From: Flavonifractor sp. An100
Lineage (GTDB): Bacteria > Bacillota > Clostridia > Oscillospirales > Oscillospiraceae
NCBI RefSeq assembly: GCF_002161175.1
Contig: NZ_NFMA01000013.1
Coordinates: forward strand, 23,132 to 87,131
DNA: 64,000 nt
Direction of reading: 5' to 3'
Shown: one piece after another, positions 50,432 through 58,521 of the stretch
Layout of the letters: each line of letters opens with the position of its first letter
How positions within the stretch are numbered: position 1 is the first letter of the stretch
Position numbers and translations under genes: made by a program
The notes under the pieces: generated by a model
Told to the model about the DNA's origin: nothing
The model's input: only the letters and a program-made list of their open reading frames with translations
The model's database searches: none

Positions 50432-51517
50432 ATGGTGCGATTCATCCACGGGGCTGACTTCCACCTGGACAGCCCCTTTTCCGGCCTCACTCCCCAACAG
50501 GCCGCCCAGCGGCGTGGGGAACAGCGGGAGCTGCTGGACCGTCTGGCCGGGCTTGCCCGGGAGCGGCAGGCCCAGCTGGTGCTGCTGTCCGGGGACCTGC
50601 TGGACTCCCAACAGGTCTACGCCGAGACCGCCCAGGCCCTCAGCCGGTGTCTGGGCTCCATCCCCTGCCCGGTGCTGATTGCCCCGGGCAACCACGACTG
50701 TCTGGTCCCCGGGTCGGTCTACTCCACCCTGGACTGGCCAGACAACGTCCACATCTTCTTCTCCGATGCCATGGAGCGCGTGGATCTGCCGGAGCTGAAC
50801 TGCACGGTGTACGGCCGGGCCTTTTTGGAGCCCCGGCAGGACCGCTCCCCTCTGGCGGGCTTCCATGCGGAGGAGGACGGCGCCTTCCGCCTGGGCTGTC
50901 TCCACGGGGACACCGCCCCCAACAGCCCCTACGGCCCCCTCACCCAGGAGGAGATGGCCGCCAGCGGCCTTCATTACCTGGCCCTGGGCCACATCCACCA
51001 GGCCAGCGGCCTGCAGCGGGCGGGGGAGACCTTCTGGGCCTACCCCGGCTGCCCCGAGGGCCGGGGCTTTGACGAGCTGGGGGAGAAGGGCGTACTGTAC
51101 CTGGAGGGGGAGCCGGGGCGGGTGACGGCCCAATTTGTCTCCCTGTGCAAGCGGCGGTATGGGCGCAGGACGGTGGACCTCACCGGCCAACCAGACCCCC
51201 TGGCCGCCATCCTGGCCGCCCTGCCCGATGACACGGGGGAGGACATCTACCGCCTCATCCTCACCGGGGAGGGGGAGGCCCCCGACCTGGCCGCCCTGGA
51301 GCAGGCCCTGGCCCCCCGCTTTTTCTCCCTGCAGCTCCGGGACCGCACCCGCCTGCCTGTGGACCTGTGGCGGCGTCGGGAGGAGGACACCCTCACGGGC
51401 CTCTTTCTCCGGGAGCTGTGGCCCCTGTGCCAGGCTGACCCGGACAACCGCATCTATCAGCTGGCCGCCCGGTTTGGGCTGGCCGCCCTGGAAGGAGGGG
51501 AAGACCCGTGGCTGTGA
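50432..51517 (+). CDS. YhaO/SbcD-like DNA repair metallophosphoesterase
   Basis: A 361-residue nuclease-type phosphoesterase: RFIHGADFHLDSPFSGLTP (first metal site DxH), LVLLSGDLLDSQQVY (GD), LIAPGNHDCLVPGS (GNHD), and LGCLHGDTAPNSPYG with ALGHIHQ. The length and motifs fit the YhaO branch rather than classical SbcD, which is usually partnered by a 1000-residue SbcC. Its 3' end overlaps the YhaN-like gene by 10 nt. Confidence 0.9.
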   Translation: MVRFIHGADFHLDSPFSGLTPQQAAQRRGEQRELLDRLAGLARERQAQLVLLSGDLLDSQQVYAETAQALSRCLGSIPCPVLIAPGNHDCLVPGSVYSTLDWPDNVHIFFSDAMERVDLPELNCTVYGRAFLEPRQDRSPLAGFHAEEDGAFRLGCLHGDTAPNSPYGPLTQEEMAASGLHYLALGHIHQASGLQRAGETFWAYPGCPEGRGFDELGEKGVLYLEGEPGRVTAQFVSLCKRRYGRRTVDLTGQPDPLAAILAALPDDTGEDIYRLILTGEGEAPDLAALEQALAPRFFSLQLRDRTRLPVDLWRRREEDTLTGLFLRELWPLCQADPDNRIYQLAARFGLAALEGGEDPWL

Positions 51518-53766
51518 CCATCCGCTCCATGACCGCCACCTTCGGCAAGCTGGACCGGGCCCATCTGGAGCTGGAGGAGGGGTTCAACCTCATAAAAGCC
51601 CCCAACGAGGGGGGCAAGTCCACCTGGTGCGCCTTCTGGAAGGCCATGCTCTACGGCATCGACACCCGGGACCGGGACCGGAAGGGCTATTTGGCGGACA
51701 AAAACCGCTACCAGCCCTGGTCGGGCGCCCCCATGGAGGGGGAGGTGCGGCTCATTTGGCAGGGCCGGGACATCACCATCCGCCGGGGGCCCAGGGGGAA
51801 CACCCCCTTCGGGGCCTTTTCCGCCGTGTACACCGCCACAGGGGAGCCGGTGCCCGACCTCACCGCCGCCACCTGCGGAGAACTGCTCACCGGGGTGGGG
51901 AAAGAGGTCTTTGAGCGCTCGGCCTTCATTGGCTCCGGGGGCGACCTCACCGTCACTGCCGCCCCGGAGCTGGAAAAGCGCATCGCCGCCCTGGTCTCCT
52001 CCGGGGAGGAGGATGTATCCTTTTCCCAGACCCAGGCCACACTAAGCCAGTGGCGCAACCGCCGCCAGGTCAACCGCAGCGTGGGTCTCATCCCCAAGCT
52101 GGAGGGGGAGCTGGAGCAGGTAGAACAGGCCCTCCGGGCCCAGGAGGAGGTGGCCCTGCGCATCTCCCAGCTCTCCGGGGAGCGGGAGGCGCTGATGGAG
52201 GAGCAAAAGGCCCTCACCGCCGAGGTCCGGCTCCACCGCGCCCAGGCCCAGAGCGCCCTGGACGCCCGCTTTGCCCAGGCCAAGGGGGAGCTGGACCAGG
52301 CCCGGCAGCAGCTTGCCGCCCTGGAGGGGGAGGCCGGGAAGTACGGCCCTCTCCCGGACAAGGAAAAGCTGAAGGGGGCTCAGGGGGAACTGCAGTACCT
52401 AAAAGTCCTCACCGAGGAGATCCGCCAGGGGGAGGACGCCCTGAAGCAGGCGGAGGACGCCTACGTCCAGGCCCAGATCGACGCCCAGGACCCCCTGTTT
52501 CAGGGGCTGTCCGGGGAGGAAGCGGGTCAGCGGGTACAGAAGGATTTACAGGAATACGCCGTGTATGAGAACACCGCCCGGGCCAAGGACCTGGGCAGCC
52601 GGGTCTTCCCCCTGTTTGGCCTGGCTGTCCTTGTGGTGTGCGCCCTGGTGGGCTTTGTCCGGGAGCACGCCCTTGTGACCTACCCCCTGTATTTGGGGCT
52701 TGTGGTGCTGGGCATCACCCTGCTCTCCGCCCTGGTCTCCCGGAGCAACGCCCGGGACTGGCGCGCCAAGGCGGCAAAACTTCTGGGCCGCTACGGGGTC
52801 CAGACCCCCCAGGAGGCCCTGGATTTGGCCGAGGACTACCGGGAGCGCTGCCGGAAGGCGGAGGAGGCCGCCGCCCAGGCCAAGGCGGTCCGGGGCGCCC
52901 TCAACGACCGGAAGGCCCGCCGGGACAACAGTCAAACGGACCTCATCGCCTTTGTCCACACCTTTGCCCCTCAAATCACTGACCTCTTCGGCTGTTCCGC
53001 CGCCCTGTCCCGGGCCCTGAGTCTGGACCACGAGCTGGCCCTGGCCCGGGAGCGGGTGGAGGAGCGACGCCGCCGGGCGGAGGATCTGGCCGCCCAGGGG
53101 GGCCGGGAATGCCAGAATTTGTCCCAGAGCCCCGCTCCGGTCCGCACCCCCCAGGAGACCGACCGGGCCCTGGCCCGGGTGACGGGAGAGCTGGAGCAGG
53201 TGGAGCGGGAGCTCAACCAGGCCCTGGGCCGTCAGCGGGCCCAGGGGGACCCCGCCGCCCTCCACGCCCAGCAGGAGGCGCTGCAGGAGGCGCTGGGGCG
53301 GCGGCAGGAGGAGCACCAGGCCCTTCAAACTGCCCTGTCCGCCCTGGAACGGGCCAACACCCTGCTCCAGGAGCGGTTTTCCCCCAAGCTCAGCCGTCTG
53401 GCCGGGGACTATCTGGCCCGGCTCACCGGCGGGGCCTACGCCTCCCTCACCCTGAACCGGGAGCTGGAGGGGAGCGCCCAGCGCCCCGGCGACGTGCTGC
53501 CCCGGAGCGTGCTGGCCCTGTCCCGGGGCACCGCCGACCAGGTGTACCTGGCGGTGCGGCTGGCGGTCTGCCGGCTGTGCCTGCCCGACCGGCCTCCGGC
53601 GGTGCTGGACGACGCCCTGGCCGCCTTTGACGACGGGCGTCTGGCCCAGGCCCTGGACCTGCTCCGGGAGCTGGCGGAGGAGGGACAGGTGCTGCTGTTC
53701 ACCTGCCAAAACCGGGAGGGGGAGCTGTTGGCCCACACCCCCGGCGTCCATCAAACCGCGCTGTAA
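51508..53766 (+). CDS. YhaN-like AAA/SMC-type ATPase, partner of the SbcD-like nuclease
   Basis: A 752-residue protein with an N-terminal Walker A (LIKAPNEGGKSTWCAFWKAM), long coiled coil rich in Gln, Glu and Leu (about residues 190-360 and 450-640), and a pair of membrane-like helices at about 365-410 (FPLFGLAVLVVCALVGFV and LYLGLVVLGITLLSALV). The C-terminal signature and Walker B are LALSRGTADQVYLAVRLAV and PAVLDDALAAFDDG. The membrane pair between coiled coils is a YhaN feature, suggesting a membrane-tethered Rad50/Mre11-like complex. Start is GTG at 51508 behind AAGGAGGGG. Confidence 0.88.
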   Translation: MAVTIRSMTATFGKLDRAHLELEEGFNLIKAPNEGGKSTWCAFWKAMLYGIDTRDRDRKGYLADKNRYQPWSGAPMEGEVRLIWQGRDITIRRGPRGNTPFGAFSAVYTATGEPVPDLTAATCGELLTGVGKEVFERSAFIGSGGDLTVTAAPELEKRIAALVSSGEEDVSFSQTQATLSQWRNRRQVNRSVGLIPKLEGELEQVEQALRAQEEVALRISQLSGEREALMEEQKALTAEVRLHRAQAQSALDARFAQAKGELDQARQQLAALEGEAGKYGPLPDKEKLKGAQGELQYLKVLTEEIRQGEDALKQAEDAYVQAQIDAQDPLFQGLSGEEAGQRVQKDLQEYAVYENTARAKDLGSRVFPLFGLAVLVVCALVGFVREHALVTYPLYLGLVVLGITLLSALVSRSNARDWRAKAAKLLGRYGVQTPQEALDLAEDYRERCRKAEEAAAQAKAVRGALNDRKARRDNSQTDLIAFVHTFAPQITDLFGCSAALSRALSLDHELALARERVEERRRRAEDLAAQGGRECQNLSQSPAPVRTPQETDRALARVTGELEQVERELNQALGRQRAQGDPAALHAQQEALQEALGRRQEEHQALQTALSALERANTLLQERFSPKLSRLAGDYLARLTGGAYASLTLNRELEGSAQRPGDVLPRSVLALSRGTADQVYLAVRLAVCRLCLPDRPPAVLDDALAAFDDGRLAQALDLLRELAEEGQVLLFTCQNREGELLAHTPGVHQTAL

Positions 53767-53769
53767 TAG

Positions 53770-53798
53770 TTGCAATTTTTCCCCTTCCGGCTTATAAT
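53770..53798 (+). promoter_or_regulatory. Promoter of lepB
   Basis: TTGCAA (53770-53775), 17-nt spacer, TATAAT (53793-53798). Confidence 0.75.
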
Positions 53799-53833
53799 AG
53801 TATGCCGTATGAAACGAAAAGGAGGGCACGCCC

Positions 53834-54511
53834 TTGGCCGATGAAGAGAAAAACCTGACCCCCCAGGCCCCGGAGGGCCTGACCTCCCAGCCAAACGAGG
53901 ATCTCCCTTCCCCCGACCCCGAGGTGGAGGAGAGCGCCCGGGAGGAGGCGGAGGTGGAGGACGCCCAGTCCCGCCGCCCCGGCCGGGAGCTGTTTGAGTG
54001 GCTGCAAATGCTCATGGTGTGCGTGCTGGCGGCGGTGGTGCTGTTCAACTGCTTTGCCCGGCTCACCCGTGTGGACGGCCACTCCATGGACGACACCCTC
54101 CAGGACGGAGAGCTCACCCTGGTCTGGTCCCTGGGTTACGAGCCCCAGCAGGGGGACATTGTGGTGGTGAACAAGAAGTCCACCGACTTTTTCAACCACC
54201 GGGCCCTGGTCAAGCGGGTCATTGCCGTAGGTGGACAGACCGTGGACATCGACTACGCCACCAGCACCGTCTATGTGGACGGCGTTCCCCTGGACGAGCC
54301 CTACATCAAGGAGGAGATGTTCCGCCCCGGCGACCCCATGATGCAGCAGACCCACTGGGAGGTAGCCGAGGACTGCATCTTTGTCATGGGAGACAACCGC
54401 AACCGCTCCACCGACAGCCGCCACGCCGAGCTGGGCACCATCCACGAGGACTTTGTCCTGGGGAAGGTCCTCTTCGCCCTGTGGCCCCTGGACCGGATGG
54501 GCGCCGTATAG
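53834..54511 (+). CDS. lepB: Signal peptidase I
   Basis: A 225-residue membrane serine protease that cleaves signal peptides of exported proteins. The catalytic Ser lies in VDGHSMDDTLQDGE and the general-base Lys in ALVKRVIAVGGQTVDIDY. Further motifs are FVMGDNRNRSTDSR. The N-terminal 50 residues are acidic and Pro-rich, followed by one membrane helix (FEWLQMLMVCVLAAVVLFNC). The start is a TTG at 53834 with AAAGGAGG 8 nt upstream; a later ATG would cut the helix. Confidence 0.95.
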   Translation: MADEEKNLTPQAPEGLTSQPNEDLPSPDPEVEESAREEAEVEDAQSRRPGRELFEWLQMLMVCVLAAVVLFNCFARLTRVDGHSMDDTLQDGELTLVWSLGYEPQQGDIVVVNKKSTDFFNHRALVKRVIAVGGQTVDIDYATSTVYVDGVPLDEPYIKEEMFRPGDPMMQQTHWEVAEDCIFVMGDNRNRSTDSRHAELGTIHEDFVLGKVLFALWPLDRMGAV

Positions 54512-54523
54512 TTCCCATTTCTC

Positions 54524-54562
54524 CTGCCGCCCCTAACCGAACGGGGGCGGCAGTTATTTTTT
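54524..54562 (+). terminator. Terminator after lepB
   Basis: CTGCCGCCCC / GGGGGCGGCAG hairpin followed by TTATTTTTT. Confidence 0.9.
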
Positions 54563-54574
54563 CCTTTCCCCCCC

Positions 54575-54603
54575 TTGACATTTCCTTTTGGGTGTGGTAT
54601 CTT
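54575..54603 (+). promoter_or_regulatory. Promoter of the DUF3793-flavodoxin operon
   Basis: TTGACA (54575-54580), 17-nt spacer, TATCTT (54598-54603). Confidence 0.75.
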
Positions 54604-54610
54604 CTACCCG

Positions 54611-54632
54611 TAAGTTAGCTGTTGCTAACTTA
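54611..54632 (+). promoter_or_regulatory. DtxR/IdeR-like operator 1
   Basis: TAAGTTAGC-N4-GCTAACTTA, a perfect 9-bp inverted repeat immediately after the -10 region. TTAGC-N4-GCTAA resembles iron-responsive DtxR-family sites; bound repressor would block initiation. Confidence 0.65.
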
Positions 54633-54670
54633 CGCAAAAGGGCCTAAGGTCCCATATGATTTCCCCGTTG

Positions 54671-54686
54671 GTTAGCTAACGCTAAC
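54671..54686 (+). promoter_or_regulatory. DtxR/IdeR-like operator 2
   Basis: GTTAGC-TAAC-GCTAAC repeats the same half sites about 45 bp downstream of operator 1 and about 20 bp before the start codon. Confidence 0.6.
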
Positions 54687-54707
54687 TATCAAAAAGGAGG
54701 ATATGCG

Positions 54708-55271
54708 ATGTCACCCACCGAGCGGCGGTTTGAACAGACTCTGGCCTGGCACTGCGCCCCGTCCCTGACGGGGATCAAGCCGGCGGATCTGGTGGCCTGG
54801 AGCCATCCGGGCCAGGGGCAATCGGAGCTTCTGCACAGCTACGGCTCCATGCTGGCCCGGCGGGGGATTCATCTGCGGATCCTGGGGGAATACCGGGGAA
54901 AGACGCTGCTGCTGGTGTTTCGCCGGGAGCGGCTGTGGGACTGGCTGTGCCAGCCCCAGGTGTCGGCCATGCTGGGCCAGGCGGGTTATCCGGTGGGGGA
55001 GGGGCTGTCCGCCCTGCTGGACCACCTGGGCCGGAGGCTGGCGGGAGCGGACTTTCCCCATGAGATCGGTCTGTTTCTGGGCTACCCGCCGGTGGATGTG
55101 GAGGGGTTTCTCCGGGACAAGGGCCGAAACTGCAAGCTGTGCGGACCCTGGAAGGTTTACGGGGACGTGGAGCAGGCCCGGCGGCGGTTTTCCACCTTTC
55201 GCCGCTGCCGGGCGGCCCTGTCCCGGCGTCTGGCCCTGGGGGTGCCGCTGAGCCAGGTATTTCCCGCCTAA
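54708..55271 (+). CDS. DUF3793 family protein
   Basis: A 187-residue protein fitting DUF3793: FEQTLAWHCAPSLTGIKPAD, EYRGKTLLLVFRRERLWDWL, HEIGLFLGYPPVDVEGFLRD and KGRNCKLCGPWKVYGDVEQA. The conserved Cys pair NCKLCG and the G-P-P-V-D motif are typical. These proteins lie near flavodoxin or iron-uptake genes in many anaerobes, and the role is unknown. The operon has two DtxR-like operators, so low iron may induce it. ATG at 54708 follows AAAAAGGAGG. Confidence 0.85.
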   Translation: MSPTERRFEQTLAWHCAPSLTGIKPADLVAWSHPGQGQSELLHSYGSMLARRGIHLRILGEYRGKTLLLVFRRERLWDWLCQPQVSAMLGQAGYPVGEGLSALLDHLGRRLAGADFPHEIGLFLGYPPVDVEGFLRDKGRNCKLCGPWKVYGDVEQARRRFSTFRRCRAALSRRLALGVPLSQVFPA

Positions 55272-55339
55272 CGTTCTCTTTGCTGCACACGCCCCTGGCG
55301 TTTGTATTGCGGAAACAAACCATGTTTGGAGGGTTTATT

Positions 55340-55768
55340 ATGAACAACATTGCGGTTATTTTCTGGTCCATGTCGGGCAACACCGAGGCCATGGCCCAGG
55401 CCATCGCCCAGGGGGCCCGGGAGGCCGGAGCCCAGGCGGAGGTGCTGGCGGTCACGGACGTGACGGTGGACCAGGCCCTGGGCTATGACAAGCTGGCCCT
55501 GGGCTGCCCGGCCATGGGGGCGGAGGTACTGGAGGAGACGGAGTTTGAGCCCTTCTTCGCCGCCCTGGAGGGCCGGCTTGGGGGCAAAAAGGTGGCTCTC
55601 TTCGGCTCCTACGGCTGGGGCGACGGCCAGTGGATGCGGGACTGGCAGCTGCGCACCGAGGGGGCCAACGCCAACCTCTACGGGGACGGCCTCATCATCA
55701 ACGAAGCCCCCGACGAGGACGGCCTGGCCAAATGCCGCTCCTTTGGAGCTGGTTTTGCCGCCTATTGA
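55340..55768 (+). CDS. Flavodoxin
   Basis: A 142-residue short-chain flavodoxin. The FMN phosphate loop is SMSGNTEAMAQAI, and the other isoalloxazine loops are at LGCPAMGAEVLEETE and FGSYGWGDGQWMRDW. It replaces ferredoxin in electron transfer when iron is scarce, which agrees with the DtxR-like sites upstream of the preceding gene. ATG at 55340 has GGAGGG; an earlier in-frame ATG at 55322 is less likely. Confidence 0.93.
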   Translation: MNNIAVIFWSMSGNTEAMAQAIAQGAREAGAQAEVLAVTDVTVDQALGYDKLALGCPAMGAEVLEETEFEPFFAALEGRLGGKKVALFGSYGWGDGQWMRDWQLRTEGANANLYGDGLIINEAPDEDGLAKCRSFGAGFAAY

Positions 55769-55790
55769 GGTTTCTTCTCTCCTCTTCCTT

Positions 55791-55822
55791 CCAGGGAGGG
55801 GCCCGGTTGGGCCCCTCCCTGG
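55791..55822 (+). terminator. Terminator after the flavodoxin gene
   Basis: CCAGGGAGGGGC / GCCCCTCCCTGG hairpin followed by TCTTGTTT. Confidence 0.88.
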
Positions 55823-55844
55823 TCTTGTTTCTGCCAGTGTTTGG

Positions 55845-55873
55845 TTGCAATTGGGGAGGATTTGATGTAAAAT
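55845..55873 (+). promoter_or_regulatory. Promoter of the zinc-ribbon/PNP gene cluster
   Basis: TTGCAA (55845-55850), 17-nt spacer, TAAAAT (55868-55873). Confidence 0.65.
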
Positions 55874-55927
55874 AAATCCATATGCAAACTGGAATACTCT
55901 ATCTTGGTTGTGAAAGGAGCAAATGGA

Positions 55928-56323
55928 ATGGACGACAAGGTAAAAGACCTGCTGGACAAGATCCGGGGGGCCGCGGACCTGGCCGCCGATGCCGCCGCGG
56001 ACACCGCCCGGGTGGCGGGCCGGCGGGCGGGTCAGATGGTGGACGTGGCCAAGCTCAACGTCCAGCTCTTTGACCTCAACGGAGAGTTCAACGACATTTT
56101 GCGCCAGCTGGGCCAGGTGATGTACGACACCCACCTTGGCCGGGCTGGAGACGCAGATTCGGTCACCGCCCTGTTGGAAAAGGCGGATGCCGCCGCGGCC
56201 CGGGTGGCCGAGGTGAAGGGCCGGATCGCCGACCTGCGTCAAACTCAGGCCTGCCCCTCCTGCGGCGCCCCCTGTGGCAAGGAGGATAAGTTCTGCCGCC
56301 AGTGCGGGGCGGCACTAGAATAA
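55928..56323 (+). CDS. Helical protein with C-terminal zinc ribbon
   Basis: A 131-residue protein. Residues 1-105 are alpha-helical and Ala/Asp-rich (DKIRGAADLAADAAADTARV, LFDLNGEFNDILRQLGQVMY), probably coiled coil. Residues 108-131 form a zinc ribbon with CPSCG and CRQCG. ATG at 55928 has AGGAG 8 nt upstream. It is followed 15 bp later by a purine nucleoside phosphorylase gene, suggesting a shared transcript, but the function is unknown. Confidence 0.8.
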   Translation: MDDKVKDLLDKIRGAADLAADAAADTARVAGRRAGQMVDVAKLNVQLFDLNGEFNDILRQLGQVMYDTHLGRAGDADSVTALLEKADAAAARVAEVKGRIADLRQTQACPSCGAPCGKEDKFCRQCGAALE

Positions 56324-56338
56324 AGGAGGAGGAACCAT

Positions 56339-57163
56339 ATGCTTCACACCACGGATTACTATGTCGAGAGCGCCCAATCCATCTGGCTTCATCTCAACGG
56401 CTTTGTGCCCAAGGTAGCTATGATCCTGGGCTCCGGGCTGGGCTTTTTGGCCGACCAGGTGGAAAATCCCATCACTGTCCCCTACGGAGACATCCCCCAT
56501 TTCCCCATTGCCACCGCCCCCGGCCATAAGGGCCAGCTGGTCTTCGGCACCCTGGAGGGCCAGCCTGTGGCGGTGATGCAGGGCCGGATGCACCACTACG
56601 AGGGCTACTCCTTTGAGGAGATCACCTTCGCGGTGCGGGTACTGTACCTGCTGGGTTGCCGCACCCTCATTGTCACCAACGCCGCCGGCTGCGTCAATAC
56701 CCAGTGGCAGCCCGGGGACCTGATGCTCATTACCGACCAGATCAAGCTCTTCTCCGAGTCCCCCCTCCGGGGCCCCAACCTCAGCCAGTTCGGCACCCGG
56801 TTCCCCGACTCCTCCCACCTATACACCCCCCGGCTACAGCAGCTGGCCCGGGAGCAGGCCCAGTCCCTTGGCCTGACCTTGCGGGAGGGTGTCTATTTCT
56901 ACTGCTACGGTCCCCAGTACGAGACTCCCGCCGAGGTGCGGGCCATCCGTATCCTGGGCGGCGACGCGGTTGGTATGTCCACCGCCCCCGAGGTCACGGT
57001 GGCCGGCCACTGCGGCATGGAGGTGCTGGGCCTGACCCTGCTGTCCAATATGGCCGCCGGTATTCTGGATAAGCCCCTCACCGAGGCAGAGGTACTGGCT
57101 GCCGCCGAGGCCGCTAAGGACCGATTCTCCGGTCTGGTCCGGGCCTGTCTAAGCAAGCTGTAA
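56339..57163 (+). CDS. Purine-nucleoside phosphorylase, trimeric type
   Basis: A 274-residue phosphorylase that splits purine nucleosides with phosphate. Landmarks are VAMILGSGLGFLADQVE, GRMHHYEGYSFEEITFAVRV, LIVTNAAGCVN, and YGPQYETPAEVRAIRILGGD with AVGMSTAPEVTVAGHCGMEV. These define the PunA (trimeric) class active on guanosine and inosine. It lies in front of an amidohydrolase of the MtaD class, forming a nucleoside-salvage pair. Start preceded by AAAGGAGGAGG. Confidence 0.95.
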   Translation: MLHTTDYYVESAQSIWLHLNGFVPKVAMILGSGLGFLADQVENPITVPYGDIPHFPIATAPGHKGQLVFGTLEGQPVAVMQGRMHHYEGYSFEEITFAVRVLYLLGCRTLIVTNAAGCVNTQWQPGDLMLITDQIKLFSESPLRGPNLSQFGTRFPDSSHLYTPRLQQLAREQAQSLGLTLREGVYFYCYGPQYETPAEVRAIRILGGDAVGMSTAPEVTVAGHCGMEVLGLTLLSNMAAGILDKPLTEAEVLAAAEAAKDRFSGLVRACLSKL

Positions 57164-57185
57164 CTACACAAGGAGGCTTCCGCCC

Positions 57186-58487
57186 ATGTCCATTTTGTTT
57201 GAACATGTCACCGCCGTCACCATGGACCCGTCCCGGCCCCTGCTCCGGGACGGCTACGTGCTGGTGGAGGGGAGCCGGGTGGCCCAGGTGAGCCAGACCC
57301 GGCCCCAGGTGAACGCGGAGCGGGTCATTGACGGCCGGGGCAGAGTGATGCTCCCCGGCCTCATCAATGCCCACACCCATCTGCCCATGACCTTGATGCG
57401 GGGCTACGGCGGAGGCTGCGACCTCCAGACCTGGCTCAACCAATATATCTTCCCCGCCGAGGACAAGCTGGATTCTCCTAGCGTCCGGGCGGGCACCGAC
57501 CTGGCCCTGGCCGAGCTCATCGCCGGGGGCGTGACCTGTGTGGCCGATATGTACTACTTCTGCTCCGACATCGCCCAGGCGGTGGCGGACAGCGGTCTGA
57601 GCGCCAACCTGTCCCGCTCTCTGGTGGCCTTCCAGGACCAGGCGGTGGAGGAGATGGCCTCCTGGAAGGAGATGGAGGAGCTCTACAGCCAGTGGCACGG
57701 CTACGACGACGGCCGTATCTTGGTGGACGCCTCCGTCCACGCCGAGTACACCTCCTATGCCTGTCCCTCCCTGTGGGAGAAGACGGGCCGCTGGGCCGCT
57801 GACCGGGGATTGGGCATCCAGATCCACATCTCCGAGACCCAGTCGGAGCACGCCAAGTGTCTCCAGCGCCACGGCAAGACCCCCCTGGCCCTCTTTGACC
57901 AGTACGGGGTGTGGCAGGCCCGTGGGGTGGCCGCCCACTGTGTGTGGGTGAGCGAGGAGGATATGGCCCTCATGGCCCGGCGGGGGATCACCGCCGTCCA
58001 CAACCCCGTGTCCAACCTGAAGCTGGCCTCGGGGATCGCCCCCGTGCCCGACCTGCTCCGGGCGGGGGTGAACGTGGCCCTGGGCACCGACGGCGTGGCC
58101 TCCAACAACAGCCACGACCTGCTGGAGGAAGTGAAGCTGGCCGCCCTGCTCCACAAGGGGGTGCGCCGGGACCCTACCGCCGTCACCGCCCACCAGGCTC
58201 TGGCCATGGCCACCGTCAACGGGGCCCGGGCCCTGGGCCGGAACACCGGGGTCATCGCCCCGGGGAAGGACGCAGACCTCATTTTGGTGGACTTCACCCA
58301 CCCCAACCTCATCCCCTGCCACGGCGTGGAGGAAAATCTGGTCTTTTCCGCCCGGGGCTCCGACGTGGTGATGAATATGGCCCGGGGTAAGGTCATATAT
58401 GAGAATGGGACGTTTTTGACCCTGGACCTGGAGCGCATCCGGAGCCAGCTGGAAGGATACGCCCTGCCCCATATCTTTGGACGATAA
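57186..58487 (+). CDS. Amidohydrolase of the MTA/SAH deaminase (MtaD) group
   Basis: A 433-residue metal-dependent deaminase. The metal ligands are in NAHTHLPMTLMRGYGG, QIHISETQSEH, and ALGTDGVASNN, with Glu/His residues in EYTSYACPSL and HCVWVSEEDM. This set matches 5-methylthioadenosine / S-adenosylhomocysteine deaminases, which convert these to inosyl derivatives. Together with the preceding PNP it could salvage purine and methylthioribose or homocysteine moieties. ATG at 57186 follows AAGGAGG. Confidence 0.9.
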   Translation: MSILFEHVTAVTMDPSRPLLRDGYVLVEGSRVAQVSQTRPQVNAERVIDGRGRVMLPGLINAHTHLPMTLMRGYGGGCDLQTWLNQYIFPAEDKLDSPSVRAGTDLALAELIAGGVTCVADMYYFCSDIAQAVADSGLSANLSRSLVAFQDQAVEEMASWKEMEELYSQWHGYDDGRILVDASVHAEYTSYACPSLWEKTGRWAADRGLGIQIHISETQSEHAKCLQRHGKTPLALFDQYGVWQARGVAAHCVWVSEEDMALMARRGITAVHNPVSNLKLASGIAPVPDLLRAGVNVALGTDGVASNNSHDLLEEVKLAALLHKGVRRDPTAVTAHQALAMATVNGARALGRNTGVIAPGKDADLILVDFTHPNLIPCHGVEENLVFSARGSDVVMNMARGKVIYENGTFLTLDLERIRSQLEGYALPHIFGR

Positions 58488-58521
58488 GGCCGGCTCCCCG
58501 CCGGTCCGCTAGGAGGACACT

